A DNA stretch of 64,000 bases from an uncultured Porphyromonadaceae bacterium. GTDB taxonomy: Bacteria > Bacteroidota > Bacteroidia > Bacteroidales > Barnesiellaceae. The stretch lies in NCBI GenBank assembly GCA_900538555.1, contig UPYI01000010.1, positions 1 through 64,000 on the forward strand. Reading direction: 5' to 3'. Under the pieces are notes generated by a model. It ran no database searches and was not told the origin of the DNA. It worked only from the letters and a program-made list of their open reading frames with translations. Below are positions 24,733 through 34,801 of this stretch, piece by piece (the stretch's first letter is position 1; every line of letters starts with the position of its first letter). The translations under genes were made by a program, and so were the position numbers.

Positions 24733-24860
24733 GCTGCCAATAAATTTGCTTCTGCGCTCGCCTTTTGCTATCTTTGGATAAGATAGGATGCGGCTTGGCA
24801 GAATCAATTTGTGAAACTTCATTTCCCATTTGTTTCTGCTCTCTCCTTTCACTATCTTTG
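24733..24860 (+). repeat. promoter repeat, ruvA copy (one and a half units)
   Basis: A full unit at 24782-24860: GATAGGATGCGGCTTGGCAG, GTGAAACTTCATTTCCC, -33 TTTG at 24829-24832, 20-bp spacer, -7 TATCTTTG at 24853-24860. A partial unit before it ends in TATCTTTG at 24769-24776, also with TTTG 20 bp upstream. The ruvA start lies 28 bp downstream. Confidence 0.85.
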
Positions 24861-24887
24861 TATTACCAAAATTGAATCTGAAAAATT

Positions 24888-25469
24888 ATGATAGAATATA
24901 TTACCGGTGAGGTGACCGAATTGACTCCGGCTTCGGCTGTGATCGAATGCATGGGGATCGGCTATATGCTTAATATTTCGTTATATACTTATTCGGCACT
25001 TCACAAAGACGCGTCGGCAAAGCTGTATGTATATGAGGCGATTCGCGAGGATGCCCATTTGCTCTTCGGGTTTATCGACCGGCGCGAACGCGAACTGTTC
25101 CTGCATCTGATCTCCGTATCGGGGGTAGGTCCGAACACAGCCCGTATGATTCTGTCGTCCCTGTCACCGGCTGAGTTGGAACAGACGATCGTTTCCGAGA
25201 ACTTGAATATGCTGAAAGCCGTCAAGGGAATCGGTGCGAAAACCGCTCAAAGAATAATTGTTGATCTCAAAGATAAAATAAAACGGGGGGATGATTCGTT
25301 ATTAATAAGTGCGTCCGCATCTTCACAAACAGGAGAGGAGGCGGAAGCCGCTTTGGTAATGCTGGGATTTGGTCAGGTACCTGTCCGGAAAGTCGTTCAG
25401 AAGCTATTGGCGGAACACCCCGAATCGACGGTCGAATCCGTTATAAAACAAGCTCTGAAAATGCTCTGA
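24888..25469 (+). CDS. ruvA: Holliday junction DNA helicase subunit RuvA
   Basis: 193 residues, normal length. RuvA forms a tetramer that holds the Holliday junction and loads the RuvB motor. An OB-fold N-terminus (MIEYITGEVTELTPASAVIEC), two helix-hairpin-helix motifs (LISVSGVGPNTARMIL near 74-90 and LKAVKGIGAKTAQRIIVDL near 109-127), a flexible linker and the C-terminal RuvB-binding helices (AALVMLGFGQVPVRKVVQKL) are all present. It is driven by a promoter repeat. sprA follows after 42 bp on the same strand. A ruvA-sprA order is also known from other Bacteroidota as far as I recall. Confidence 0.96.
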   Translation: MIEYITGEVTELTPASAVIECMGIGYMLNISLYTYSALHKDASAKLYVYEAIREDAHLLFGFIDRRERELFLHLISVSGVGPNTARMILSSLSPAELEQTIVSENLNMLKAVKGIGAKTAQRIIVDLKDKIKRGDDSLLISASASSQTGEEAEAALVMLGFGQVPVRKVVQKLLAEHPESTVESVIKQALKML

Positions 25470-25511
25470 TGTTACCGGCGGTATGGCTACACCAAGATGT
25501 GTTAGGTATCG

Positions 25512-28500
25512 ATGAGGAAACAAATAAAGTATCTGCTGGTCAATATATTATGCCTTGCTGCGGGGGGATATTCCGCCGTAGCGGCGTATGGTGGCGGCGC
25601 GTGGGGCGATGAACGGTTGCTGATGGCTCCGCAGGCTCCCGGCTCGGGGGCGGCTCCGGCAGATACGGTCACTGCCCGTTATTCGGTGACGAAAACCTCT
25701 CCCGAGAATTATGAGGATATGGGGCGCAAGGGCGTCGCCGACCTTAAAACTCCTTCCAATGTATCATCCGAATTTGTTTACGATCCGCAGACAAATTGCT
25801 ATGTGCTTCGTTCTACGGTAGGTGGGGTCGAAGTCAATACTCCTTTAATGCTTACGCCCGACGAATACAACGACTATTCGTTCCGGAAATCGATGCAGGA
25901 ATATTATCGGGCAAAAAATGCCGAGAATGTGGCGAATGCTTCGAAAAGCGAATTCAACTTTCTGGATATGAAATTCGGTCTCGGACCGCTGGATAAAGTA
26001 TTCGGTCCCGGAGGATTGCAATTGAAGACACAGGGTTCGGTGGAGTTGAACCTCGGTATGAAGCACAACAAGATCGACAACCCGGCTTTGGCTTTGAGCG
26101 CCCGCTCGAAAGCCTATTTCGATTTCGACGAAAAGATACAGGTGTCGGTCAATGCAAAAGTGGGCAGCCGCCTGTCGTTCAATATGAACTACAACACCGA
26201 TGCGACGTTCGATTTCGATGCGCAAAGTTTAAAGTTGCAATACGAAGGCGAAGAGGATGATATTATAAAAAACATCGAGGCAGGTAATGTAAGCATGACT
26301 ACCGGATCGTCGTTGATTCGGGGTAGCACGGCTTTATTCGGTGTGAAGGGTACGTTCCAGTTCGGCAAACTGACAGCCACGGCTTTGGTTTCGCAACAAC
26401 AGTCCGAGACGCAGACTGTCAGTTCGAAGGGGGGGGCGCAGACCACCAACTTCGAGATTACCGCCGATGCTTACGACGAGAACCGGCATTTCTTTTTGGC
26501 GCACTATTTCCGCGACCACTACGACGAATTTGCCTCGAAGTTGCCCTATATTACCTCCGGTATCACGATCAATCGTATCGAGGTATGGGTGACGAACAAG
26601 AAAGCCAGTTACGATCAGGCACGTAATATCGTGGCGTTTATGGACTTGGCGGAACACGACCGTATCTACAACAGCCATTGGCGGGCAAATTACACCGTGT
26701 TGCCGGCAAATAGTGCCAACACGCTCTACGACGAAATCAACACCTCGTATGCCGGTGCGCGGAATATCAATGCGGTGACGCAGACGCTCGACCCGCTCGA
26801 AGCCTATGGTATTGAAGGCGGGCAGGACTATGTGAAGATAGAGAGTGCCCGAAAACTCGAATCGTCGGAATATACCCTGAACTCGCAGTTGGGGTATATC
26901 TCGTTGAAAGCGATGCTGAATGCCGACGAGGCTTTGGCGGTTGCCTATGAATACTCCTACAACGGGCAGGTATATCAGGTCGGCGAGTTTGCCACCGACA
27001 TTACCGACACCGATCAGACGCTGTTTCTGAAAATGTTGAAGGGAAGCACCGTTTCGCCTACCACTCCCATGTGGCACTTGATGATGAAGAACGTCTATTC
27101 GCTCAATGCCTATCAGGTGGAAAAAGATAACTTCCGCCTGCAAATCAAGTATATGAGCGATACTACGGGTGTGTATATGAACTATATTCCCGTGGGGCGT
27201 ATCTCGGAAAAGACGCTGTTGCAGGTGATGAATCTCGACCGTCTGGATGCGAACCAACAGGCGAATCCCGACGGTATTTTCGACTATATCAACGGCTATA
27301 CGGTATTGCCGTCGCAGGGGCGTGTCATCTTCCCCGTGGTCGAGCCGTTCGGCAGCCATTTGCGTAAACAGATCGGCGACGATGCGCTTGCCGACAAATA
27401 TGTTTATCAGGAGTTGTACGACTCTACCCTTACCGTAGCCCGGCAATTCTCCGACAAGAACAAGTTCATTATGGACGGCGAATATAAAGCTTCGTCGGGA
27501 GCGGAGATCCGGCTGAACGCCATGAACGTGGCTCGCGGGTCGGTGGTGGTTACCGCCGGAGGTATGACCTTGACGGAAAATTCCGACTACATGGTCGATT
27601 ATACGATGGGTATTGTCACGATCCTGAACCAAAGCATTATCGACGCGGGTACGCCGATCAGCGTATCGTTGGAGAATCAGTCTACGTTCAGTATGCAGCG
27701 CAAAACGATGGTCGGGTTGGACTTGAACTATGCTTTTACCAAGAATTTCAATTTGGGGGCTACCGTGATGCACCTTTCCGAAAAGCCATTGACCGAAAAG
27801 GTGAACATGGGCGATGAGGTGCTCAACAATACGATCTGGGGTATGAACCTTTCGTACAACACAAATTTCCTGTGGCTGACGAACTGGCTGAACAAGATTC
27901 CTACGGTCAATGCCACCGCTCCTTCGACATTGGCGGTAACGGCGGAGTTTGCCCAGTTGGTTCCCCATAAGACTCGGCGCAGTTCGTCGAACGGCATGTC
28001 GTATATCGACGACTTCGAGTCGTCGCAAAACAGTGTCGATATACGTTCGCCCTATTCGTGGACACTGGCATCCGTGCCCTACGACAATACTCCGTCGGCA
28101 CTGTTCCCCGAAGCGAAACTGTCGAACGACGTGGCGTATGGCAAGAATCGGGCATTGCTGGCGTGGTACTATATCGACCGGATGTTCACCCAACGTAATT
28201 CGGCAATGATTCCGGGACATCTGAAAAACGATCTCGATCAACTTTCGCATCCGTATGTGCGCGAAATACAGTTCCGGGAAATCTATCCGAATAAAGAGTT
28301 GAACTATGGCGAGACGACCACCATACAGACGTTGAACCTTTCGTTCTATCCGACCGAGCGTGGTCCTTACAATTTGGATGCCGAGAATATCGATGCCGAA
28401 GGGAATCTGTTGAATCCCGAACGTCGTTGGGGCGGAATCATGCGGAAAATGGATAATACCGATTTCGAGACTGCGAACATCGAGAGTGTGGAGTTTTGGA

Positions 28501-31500
28501 TGATGGACCCGTTCCTTGATCCGGAAAACGACAACCGTTCGGGCGGTGACCTTTATTTCAACTTCGGCGAAGTGTCGGAAGATATATTGAAGGACGGTAT
28601 GAAATCGTTTGAAAGCGGTTTGCCGATCGACGGCGATATGTCGCAGATTACCGAAACCGTATGGGGGCGTGTGTCGCGCCGTCAGTCGCTCACTTATGCG
28701 TTCGATAATACCAACGGTGCCCGTACCCGGCAAGATGTCGGTCTCGACGGTTTGTCGAACGACGATGAAAAGACCTTCTCTACCTACCGCGATTTTGTAG
28801 CCAAACTGGAAACCATTCTTTCTCCGGCAGTCGTGGAGCGTTTGCGGGAAGATCCGTTCTCTCCGTTCAACGATCCGGCGAGCGATAATTACCATTTTTA
28901 TCGGGGTGTCGATTACGATGCGGCTGAAACGCCTATTCTGCAACGTTACAAACATTACAACGGAGTGGAAGGAAACTCGCTTTCGACCGAGGATGTGGAC
29001 GACCGTTATTACCAGTCGTCGCGGAGTGTGCCCGATGTGGAAGACATCAATCAGGACAATACGCTGAACGAATACGAGCGTTATTATCAGTATCGTGTGT
29101 CGATTCGTCCCGAAGATTTGCAGGTAGGGCGGAACTACATTACCGACAAACGGGTTACCGAGGTAACCTTGCGCAATAACAGCAAAGGCGAAGCTGTATG
29201 GTATCAGTTCAAGATCCCCTTGTCCGACTACGAAAAGAAAGTGGGATCGATACAGGATTTCAAGACCATTCGTTTTGCCCGTATCTTCATGACCGGCTTC
29301 TCGAAAGAGACACACCTGCGTTTTGCCACGCTCGAACTGGTGCGGGGCGATTGGCGTACCTACAATTATGCTTTGCAGAACAATACGGTCAATTCGTCCG
29401 ATCAGGGAAAACTGGCGGTATCGGTTGTGAATATCGAAGAGAATGCCGGACAGAAACCGGTAAATTATGTGCTGCCTCCCGGGGTAAGCCGGGTGATCGA
29501 CCCCGGACAGTCGCAGATTACCCAGCTTAACGAGCAAGCATTGGCATTGAAACTTACCGACCTGCAACCCGACGGAGCCCGGGCGATCTATAAAAATTCG
29601 GGATTGGATATGCGCAACTACAAGCGTTTCCAGATGTTTGTACACGGCGAGGCATTGATCGACAACACGACCCAGTTGGTCGATCGCGATCTGCGTGTCT
29701 TCCTCCGTTTGGGAACCGACGTGAAATCGAATTACTACGAGTATGAAATACCGTTGATGCTTACACCGCCCGACGAGTATAACTCGAACAGTCCGCAGGA
29801 CCGTCAAGCCGTATGGCCCGAAGCCAATATGTTCGATTTCCCGTTCGAAATACTGACCGATTTGAAACTGGAACGAAATGCCGAGAAGCGGAAAGAAAAT
29901 TCGTCGGTAAACTATCAGACCCGTTACGAACGTGACGATCCGAACAAGCCCGGTAATAAGATTGCGATATTGGGTAATCCGTCGTTGTCGGATGTCCGTA
30001 CGATCATGGTCGGTGTACGGAATGTCTCGAACCGGACGAAAGATGCCGTCGTATGGATCAACGAAATGCGTCTGACCGATTTTAACCAGTCCGGCGGATG
30101 GGCGGCGAAAGCCAACATGAATTTAGGTCTTTCCGATATTGCCACGGTGAATGTGGGCGGACACATCGAGACCTCCGGTTTCGGTAGCATCGACCAAAGT
30201 CTCAACGAGCGGCGCATGGATGATTACTACCAGTACAATGTCGCTACGATGGTCGAAGTGGGTCGCTTTCTGCCCGAAGTCGTAAAATTGAAAGCCCCCG
30301 TGTTCTACTCGATTTCCGAGGAGCGCACGATGCCCAAATACAATCCGCTCGATCAGGATATATTGCTTAAAGATGCGCTGGCAAATGCAAGCAGTTCCGA
30401 ACGCGACTCGATCAACAGTTATTCCGTGACGAAGACTACGGTCGAAAGTCTGAGTGTATCGGGCGTGAACTTCGGGGTGAAGAGCAAGACGCCGATGCCT
30501 TACGACCCGGCGAACTTTACCCTCAGTTACTCTTACAACCGGCAGAGCAAGAACAACCCGACGACCGAGTTTGAAAACACGTACGATCACCGGGGTAGCC
30601 TTACCTATTCGTATTCGCCTTACGTGAAACCGTTTGTGCCGATGAAGGGGATTAAGAGCAAATCGAAACACCTGCGCTTTTTCAAAGAGTGGGAAGTGAA
30701 CTATGTGCCGAACAACATTTCGTTCGGTACGAATATCTCGCGCTATTATTACGAGCAGAAAACCCGTCAGGTCGATGGAGGAATGGGGTTGGAACTGCCC
30801 ACGACCGTAAGTAAGAATTTCCTGTGGGACCGCCAGTTCTCTTTGCAGTGGAACCTGTTGAAGTCGTTGAGTTTCTCTATCCAGACGATGACCAATGCCC
30901 GTATCGAGGAGCCGGCAGGCGAGGTGAACAAATCGCTCTTCCCCGATGCGTACGAGCAATGGAAAGATACGGTGTGGAGCAGTGTGAAGCATTTGGGTAC
31001 GCCGTGGAACTATAACCAGACTTTCAATGCTTCTTATACCGCTCCGTTGAACAAGATACCGGTACTCGACTACCTTTCGTTCTCAGCCAAGTACAATGCG
31101 ACCTATCAATGGGACAGAGGCGTGGAGGTGGACGAATCGGTTAATCTCGGGAACAACATCAGCAATCAGGGACAGTGGAGTTTCGACGGTCGTTTCAATT
31201 TCGAACAGCTCTATAACAAATCGAAATTCCTGCGCGAGATCAATAAAAAATATTCGGGCAACTCCCGTACGGCGGCAACCAAGAACAAGAAACCGCAGAA
31301 ATTTGAGCGCACCATATCGCTGAAAGCCGATACGACGGTGAATGTGCGTCACAATATGAACAGCAAGAAAGTAGTTGTCGTGGCGAAAACCCTCGACGGA
31401 CAACCCTTTGTGTTGCAGACCAAAGTGGTGGATGCCAATAATATTACGATCCTGACCAAAGGGAAAGACCGGATCAAGGTGACGATTACGCCGGGTAAAC

Positions 31501-32948
31501 GTCCGACCGACTCTCCGTGGTATAAAATGGCGGAATATTCGTTGCGCTTTGCCATGATGGTGCGCAATGTCAGTGTGCGTTACCGTACGACCAATACGCT
31601 CTCCATACCGTTGTTTTCGCCCAATGCAGGCGATATATTCGGTCAGTCCACCGCTTACGACGTGTTGGCTCCCGGTCTGGACTTTGCATTCGGTTTCACC
31701 GACGAGAATTATGTGCAGAAAGCCAAAGACCGTGGTTGGTTGATAACGGACAATGCGCAGGTAAGTCCGGCAATCAGCGGACGCACATCCGAATTTAACG
31801 TGGAAGTAGCGTTAGAACCGATTCCGGGTTTGAAAATCAACCTGACAGCCAACCGTACCGACAACCGGAATTCGCAGATGCAGTTCATGTATGCCAACAC
31901 ACCCACCACCTATGGCGGTAGTTATACCAAAACCCATGTCGCTATGCTCACGGCGTTCCGGAACTCTTCGGCGAAGAACGGATATGCTTCCGAAGCATTC
32001 AGCCGTTTCTTGTCGAACCGGGATATCATAGCCAATCGCCTGGCAAGCAAATATGTGAACATGCGTTATCCGACCACCGGATTCATGGCTACCCATCCGT
32101 TGCAGGGACAAGCCTATATGCCGTCGCTCGAACCGATCGACAAGGCGTCGCCCGATGTGATGATTCCTGCCTTCCTTGCCGCCTATTCCGGCATAGATGC
32201 CCGTAAGATCGGACTCTCGCCGTTCCCGGGACTGGAATCGCTGCTGCCCAACTGGCGCATCACTTACGACGGATTCATGCGCATACCGGCAATAAAAAAA
32301 TATTTCAAGAGCTTTATGCTCACCCATGCCTATCAATGTACTTACGGTGTCGGTTCTTATTCGTCGTTCCTGAACTGGATCGGTGTGGACGGTGATTTCG
32401 GATTCAGTTATAACGAACAGACCGGAAACCCGATGCCGACTTCGCCGTTCGATATCTCCACGGTGACCATTACGGAGAAGTTCGCTCCGTTGATCGGCTT
32501 GTCCATTACGACCAAAAACAATATTACCGGTCGTGTCGAATACAAGGATTCGCGGACGTTATCGCTGAATGCGTCGTCGGTGCAGATTGTCGAATCTACG
32601 TCGCAGGAGGTGACCGTAGGTGCCAGCTACAAGATAGCCAATCTCAAATCGATTCTTAAAATCAAAGGATCGCAGACCGGGGTGAACAACGACCTGACTT
32701 TGAATGCCGACTTCTCGTGGCGGAACAATCAGGCGCTGATACGCCGTATCGAACAGAACTTTACGCAGGCGACAAGCGGAACCCGCACGCTTTCGTTTAA
32801 GTTTACGGCAAACTATGTATTGAGCAAACGCATCACGCTCGGTGCTTACTTCGATCATCAGATCAATACCCCGTTGGTATCCTCTTCTTCGTATCCGATT
32901 ACCAACAGCAACTACGGTGTGTCTATACGGCTTTCTTTGGTGAAATAG
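25512..32948 (+). CDS. sprA: SprA (Sov), type IX secretion outer-membrane translocon
   Basis: 2,478 residues, in the expected range for SprA. SprA is a giant outer-membrane barrel that forms the exit channel of the type IX secretion system. The start at 25512 is followed by a signal peptide (YLLVNILCLAAGGYSAVAAYGG). Family-typical elements include FDFDEKIQVSVNAKVGSRLSFNMNYNTDATFDFD near 200-230 and YIDDFESSQNSVDIRSPYSW near 830-850. The C-terminal part (TPLVSSSSYPITNSNYGVSIRLSLVK) is a beta-strand rich end as expected of a barrel. It is intact, with no frameshift. It is the likely exit route for the sorting-domain protein at 6782-11317. A promoter of its own is not obvious; it probably reads through from ruvA. 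Confidence 0.96.
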   Translation: MRKQIKYLLVNILCLAAGGYSAVAAYGGGAWGDERLLMAPQAPGSGAAPADTVTARYSVTKTSPENYEDMGRKGVADLKTPSNVSSEFVYDPQTNCYVLRSTVGGVEVNTPLMLTPDEYNDYSFRKSMQEYYRAKNAENVANASKSEFNFLDMKFGLGPLDKVFGPGGLQLKTQGSVELNLGMKHNKIDNPALALSARSKAYFDFDEKIQVSVNAKVGSRLSFNMNYNTDATFDFDAQSLKLQYEGEEDDIIKNIEAGNVSMTTGSSLIRGSTALFGVKGTFQFGKLTATALVSQQQSETQTVSSKGGAQTTNFEITADAYDENRHFFLAHYFRDHYDEFASKLPYITSGITINRIEVWVTNKKASYDQARNIVAFMDLAEHDRIYNSHWRANYTVLPANSANTLYDEINTSYAGARNINAVTQTLDPLEAYGIEGGQDYVKIESARKLESSEYTLNSQLGYISLKAMLNADEALAVAYEYSYNGQVYQVGEFATDITDTDQTLFLKMLKGSTVSPTTPMWHLMMKNVYSLNAYQVEKDNFRLQIKYMSDTTGVYMNYIPVGRISEKTLLQVMNLDRLDANQQANPDGIFDYINGYTVLPSQGRVIFPVVEPFGSHLRKQIGDDALADKYVYQELYDSTLTVARQFSDKNKFIMDGEYKASSGAEIRLNAMNVARGSVVVTAGGMTLTENSDYMVDYTMGIVTILNQSIIDAGTPISVSLENQSTFSMQRKTMVGLDLNYAFTKNFNLGATVMHLSEKPLTEKVNMGDEVLNNTIWGMNLSYNTNFLWLTNWLNKIPTVNATAPSTLAVTAEFAQLVPHKTRRSSSNGMSYIDDFESSQNSVDIRSPYSWTLASVPYDNTPSALFPEAKLSNDVAYGKNRALLAWYYIDRMFTQRNSAMIPGHLKNDLDQLSHPYVREIQFREIYPNKELNYGETTTIQTLNLSFYPTERGPYNLDAENIDAEGNLLNPERRWGGIMRKMDNTDFETANIESVEFWMMDPFLDPENDNRSGGDLYFNFGEVSEDILKDGMKSFESGLPIDGDMSQITETVWGRVSRRQSLTYAFDNTNGARTRQDVGLDGLSNDDEKTFSTYRDFVAKLETILSPAVVERLREDPFSPFNDPASDNYHFYRGVDYDAAETPILQRYKHYNGVEGNSLSTEDVDDRYYQSSRSVPDVEDINQDNTLNEYERYYQYRVSIRPEDLQVGRNYITDKRVTEVTLRNNSKGEAVWYQFKIPLSDYEKKVGSIQDFKTIRFARIFMTGFSKETHLRFATLELVRGDWRTYNYALQNNTVNSSDQGKLAVSVVNIEENAGQKPVNYVLPPGVSRVIDPGQSQITQLNEQALALKLTDLQPDGARAIYKNSGLDMRNYKRFQMFVHGEALIDNTTQLVDRDLRVFLRLGTDVKSNYYEYEIPLMLTPPDEYNSNSPQDRQAVWPEANMFDFPFEILTDLKLERNAEKRKENSSVNYQTRYERDDPNKPGNKIAILGNPSLSDVRTIMVGVRNVSNRTKDAVVWINEMRLTDFNQSGGWAAKANMNLGLSDIATVNVGGHIETSGFGSIDQSLNERRMDDYYQYNVATMVEVGRFLPEVVKLKAPVFYSISEERTMPKYNPLDQDILLKDALANASSSERDSINSYSVTKTTVESLSVSGVNFGVKSKTPMPYDPANFTLSYSYNRQSKNNPTTEFENTYDHRGSLTYSYSPYVKPFVPMKGIKSKSKHLRFFKEWEVNYVPNNISFGTNISRYYYEQKTRQVDGGMGLELPTTVSKNFLWDRQFSLQWNLLKSLSFSIQTMTNARIEEPAGEVNKSLFPDAYEQWKDTVWSSVKHLGTPWNYNQTFNASYTAPLNKIPVLDYLSFSAKYNATYQWDRGVEVDESVNLGNNISNQGQWSFDGRFNFEQLYNKSKFLREINKKYSGNSRTAATKNKKPQKFERTISLKADTTVNVRHNMNSKKVVVVAKTLDGQPFVLQTKVVDANNITILTKGKDRIKVTITPGKRPTDSPWYKMAEYSLRFAMMVRNVSVRYRTTNTLSIPLFSPNAGDIFGQSTAYDVLAPGLDFAFGFTDENYVQKAKDRGWLITDNAQVSPAISGRTSEFNVEVALEPIPGLKINLTANRTDNRNSQMQFMYANTPTTYGGSYTKTHVAMLTAFRNSSAKNGYASEAFSRFLSNRDIIANRLASKYVNMRYPTTGFMATHPLQGQAYMPSLEPIDKASPDVMIPAFLAAYSGIDARKIGLSPFPGLESLLPNWRITYDGFMRIPAIKKYFKSFMLTHAYQCTYGVGSYSSFLNWIGVDGDFGFSYNEQTGNPMPTSPFDISTVTITEKFAPLIGLSITTKNNITGRVEYKDSRTLSLNASSVQIVESTSQEVTVGASYKIANLKSILKIKGSQTGVNNDLTLNADFSWRNNQALIRRIEQNFTQATSGTRTLSFKFTANYVLSKRITLGAYFDHQINTPLVSSSSYPITNSNYGVSIRLSLVK

Positions 32949-33370
32949 GCATCGGATTGGAGACGATGATGCTGCCATTCCTTATAGGAATCTTTGGTAA
33001 GTCATGAGTGAAACGATGATTAAGGCATAAAACATGTCCGTCATTTCGGTATAATCCAATCATGAAACGTTCGTTTCCCGTTTGCTTCTGCATTCGCCTT
33101 TCACTATCTTTGCGTTATACGCGAATATAGGATGCGGCTCGGCATAGTTCAAATAAATTTGACTCTGCACTCGCCTTTCACTATCTTTGACTACGTCTTA
33201 GATACTCCGCCTCAGCAAACTTGCAAATAAATTTGCGTTTGCGCTCGGCTTATTCGTATCTTTTGATAAGATAGGATGCGGCTCGGCATAATCAATTCAT
33301 GAAACTTCGTTTCCCGTTTGTTTCTGCTCTCCCCTTTCACTATCTTTGCGCCACCAAAAACAAGAATACG
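32949..33370 (+). repeat. promoter repeat array (four units) upstream of ppx-like gene
   Basis: The first roughly 90 bp after sprA hold nothing clear. Four tandem units follow, each ending in a -7: TATCTTTG at 33105-33112 and 33182-33189, TATCTTTT at 33257-33264, and TATCTTTG at 33341-33348 (with TTTG at 33317-33320, a 20-bp spacer). Inverted repeats between the GGCTCGGCA block and the promoter are GAAACGttCGTTTC, TCAAATaaATTTGA, GCAAATaaATTTGC and GAAACttcGTTTC. Bases 33174-33350 are about 96% identical to 38161-38337 upstream of ispE. Confidence 0.88.
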
Positions 33371-34267
33371 ATGGATCAACTTAATTTTGCCGCCATAGAT
33401 ATCGGATCGAACGCCGTTCGTCTGCTTATCAAAGGAATTGTAGCCGGAGAGCAACCCGGCGATTTGAAAAAGGTATTCATCGTGCGCGTACCGTTACGAT
33501 TGGGGCAGGATTCCTTTACGCTGGGGCGGATCTCGACGGTGAAATCCAACAAGCTCGTGCGTTTGATGGCGGCATTCAACCAGATGATGCAGGTGTATAA
33601 TGTGGTTGAATACCGTGCTTGCGCTACATCGGCTATGCGCGATGCTGCCAATGGTGCTGAGCTGGTAAAGGAAATATTCGATACGACCGGAATCCGGGTA
33701 GAGATTATCAACGGATTGGAAGAGGCGCGTATCGTGTACGATAGCCACATTGTCGATATTATGAAACAGGACGGAAATTTCGCCTACGTGGATGTCGGCG
33801 GTGGCAGCACCGAGATCAGTGTGATCAGCAACGGGGAATTGATCCAGTCCAATTCGTATAATGTCGGGACGGTACGTATTCTGAACAAGAAAGTGATTCC
33901 GGCAGAGTTGAAACGGATGTATAACGATGCCCGCATGTTGTGCGAAAAATATCCGGGCATAGAGTTGATCGGCTCGGGCGGTAACGTCAATAAACTGTAT
34001 AAACTTTCCGGTGCCAAAGACGGCATGCCTATGACGATCGACCAGTTGAGTGAAGTACGTGAACGGCTGGCTGCCCGGACGGTAAAGCAACGTATGCAGG
34101 AGTTCGACCTGAAACCCGACCGGGCGGATGTGATCGTGCCGGCTGCCGATATTTATTTGCAGATTGCATCCCGGCTGAATAATCCGCGCCTATGGGTGCC
34201 TACGATCGGTATTGTCGATGGCATCGCCTATACGCTTTGTGCCGAATATCAGAAAGGAAATCTTTAA
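33371..34267 (+). CDS. Ppx/GppA-family exopolyphosphatase/ppGpp phosphohydrolase
   Basis: 298 residues from ATG 33371; the longer in-frame opening (33299) is merely translated promoter repeat. This family hydrolyses inorganic polyphosphate or pppGpp. It belongs to the ASKHA fold, with phosphate-binding loops AAIDIGSNAVRLLI (near 7-20) and YVDVGGGSTEISVI (near 138-151). The length is that of the short, two-lobe form without the extra C-terminal domain, so the true substrate is uncertain. It is monocistronic, preceded by four promoter repeats and followed by a strong terminator. Confidence 0.92.
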   Translation: MDQLNFAAIDIGSNAVRLLIKGIVAGEQPGDLKKVFIVRVPLRLGQDSFTLGRISTVKSNKLVRLMAAFNQMMQVYNVVEYRACATSAMRDAANGAELVKEIFDTTGIRVEIINGLEEARIVYDSHIVDIMKQDGNFAYVDVGGGSTEISVISNGELIQSNSYNVGTVRILNKKVIPAELKRMYNDARMLCEKYPGIELIGSGGNVNKLYKLSGAKDGMPMTIDQLSEVRERLAARTVKQRMQEFDLKPDRADVIVPAADIYLQIASRLNNPRLWVPTIGIVDGIAYTLCAEYQKGNL

Positions 34268-34281
34268 ATCGCTTAGGGTAG

Positions 34282-34338
34282 GAGTTCTTCGCAGAGCATA
34301 CCGGTATCGGGGTCTCTGCGAAGAACTCTGATTTTTTA
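34282..34338 (+). terminator. terminator of the Ppx/GppA-family gene
   Basis: GAGTTCTTCGCAGAG and CTCTGCGAAGAACTC pair perfectly over 15 bp, followed by TGATTTTTTA. Confidence 0.9.
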
Positions 34339-34517
34339 TATGGACTGGTGTGCGATAGGTTTTAGCAGTCCGTTTTCCTCTCGCTGTTGTCGATGATGCG
34401 ACATCGAAGACCGGTAGTGCCCTGTCTTAAAATGGAGCTTCCGGTTGCGCTTTGATCATTGGAGTGGGGGACTGTATCGCCACGATTCGTTTCGGCGCAG
34501 AACTTTGTATCTGGAAA
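34339..34517. other. unassigned spacer
   Basis: About 180 bp without a gene, between convergent transcripts (ppx-like gene on plus, tRNA-Ser on minus). I see no recognisable signal here. Confidence 0.4.
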
Positions 34518-34552
34518 ACAAAACAGGCTGTCACCAAAGGTAACAGCCTGTC
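34518..34552 (-). terminator. tRNA-Ser terminator
   Basis: On the minus strand ACAGGCTGT and ACAGCCTGT pair around an 11-nt loop, followed by TTTTGTTTT. It begins 3 bp after the tRNA. Confidence 0.88.
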
Positions 34553-34554
34553 TG

Positions 34555-34641
34555 CGGAAGGAGGGGGATTCGAACCCCCGGTACCCATTCGAGTACGTCA
34601 GTTTAGCAAACTGGTGGTTTCAGCCACTCACCCATCCTTCC
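34555..34641 (-). tRNA. tRNA-Ser(GCT)
   Basis: 87 nt with a long variable arm, as expected for serine. Acceptor arms GGAAGGA/TCCTTCC, D-loop with GAGTGG, anticodon loop TTTGCTAA giving GCT (reads AGC/AGU), T-arm GGGGG-TTCGAAT-CCCCC, discriminator G. No encoded CCA. A -7 TATATTTG sits upstream on the minus strand (about 34676-34683). Confidence 0.96.
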
Positions 34642-34801
34642 ATGGATTCGGGTATTGCCGAACTGTTAAATGCGGTGCAAATATAAGCCGATAATTTGAA
34701 TCTGCCAACAAAAAACGGTATTTTATTTTCAAAATTATGATTACTTTTGCACCGCATCTTTCGGAAAAAGGTATGCTTCGATTGACTTTCAGCAGAATAG
34801 C

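Noticed and set aside
26334..29807. 1,157-codon minus-strand ORF inside sprA
   Set aside because: Antisense shadow of sprA; composition rich in His, Arg and Ile from reverse reading, no recognisable domains.
33299..33370. N-terminal extension MKLRFPFVSALPFHYLC of the Ppx/GppA-like protein, nearly the same as the one before ispE
   Set aside because: Both are translations of the promoter repeat, upstream of the transcription start; the true starts are 33371 and 38361.
33212..33454. Minus-strand ORF of 80 codons similar to one at 38199-38432
   Set aside because: Similarity comes from the shared promoter-repeat DNA; the frame opposes a real gene and lacks a promoter.
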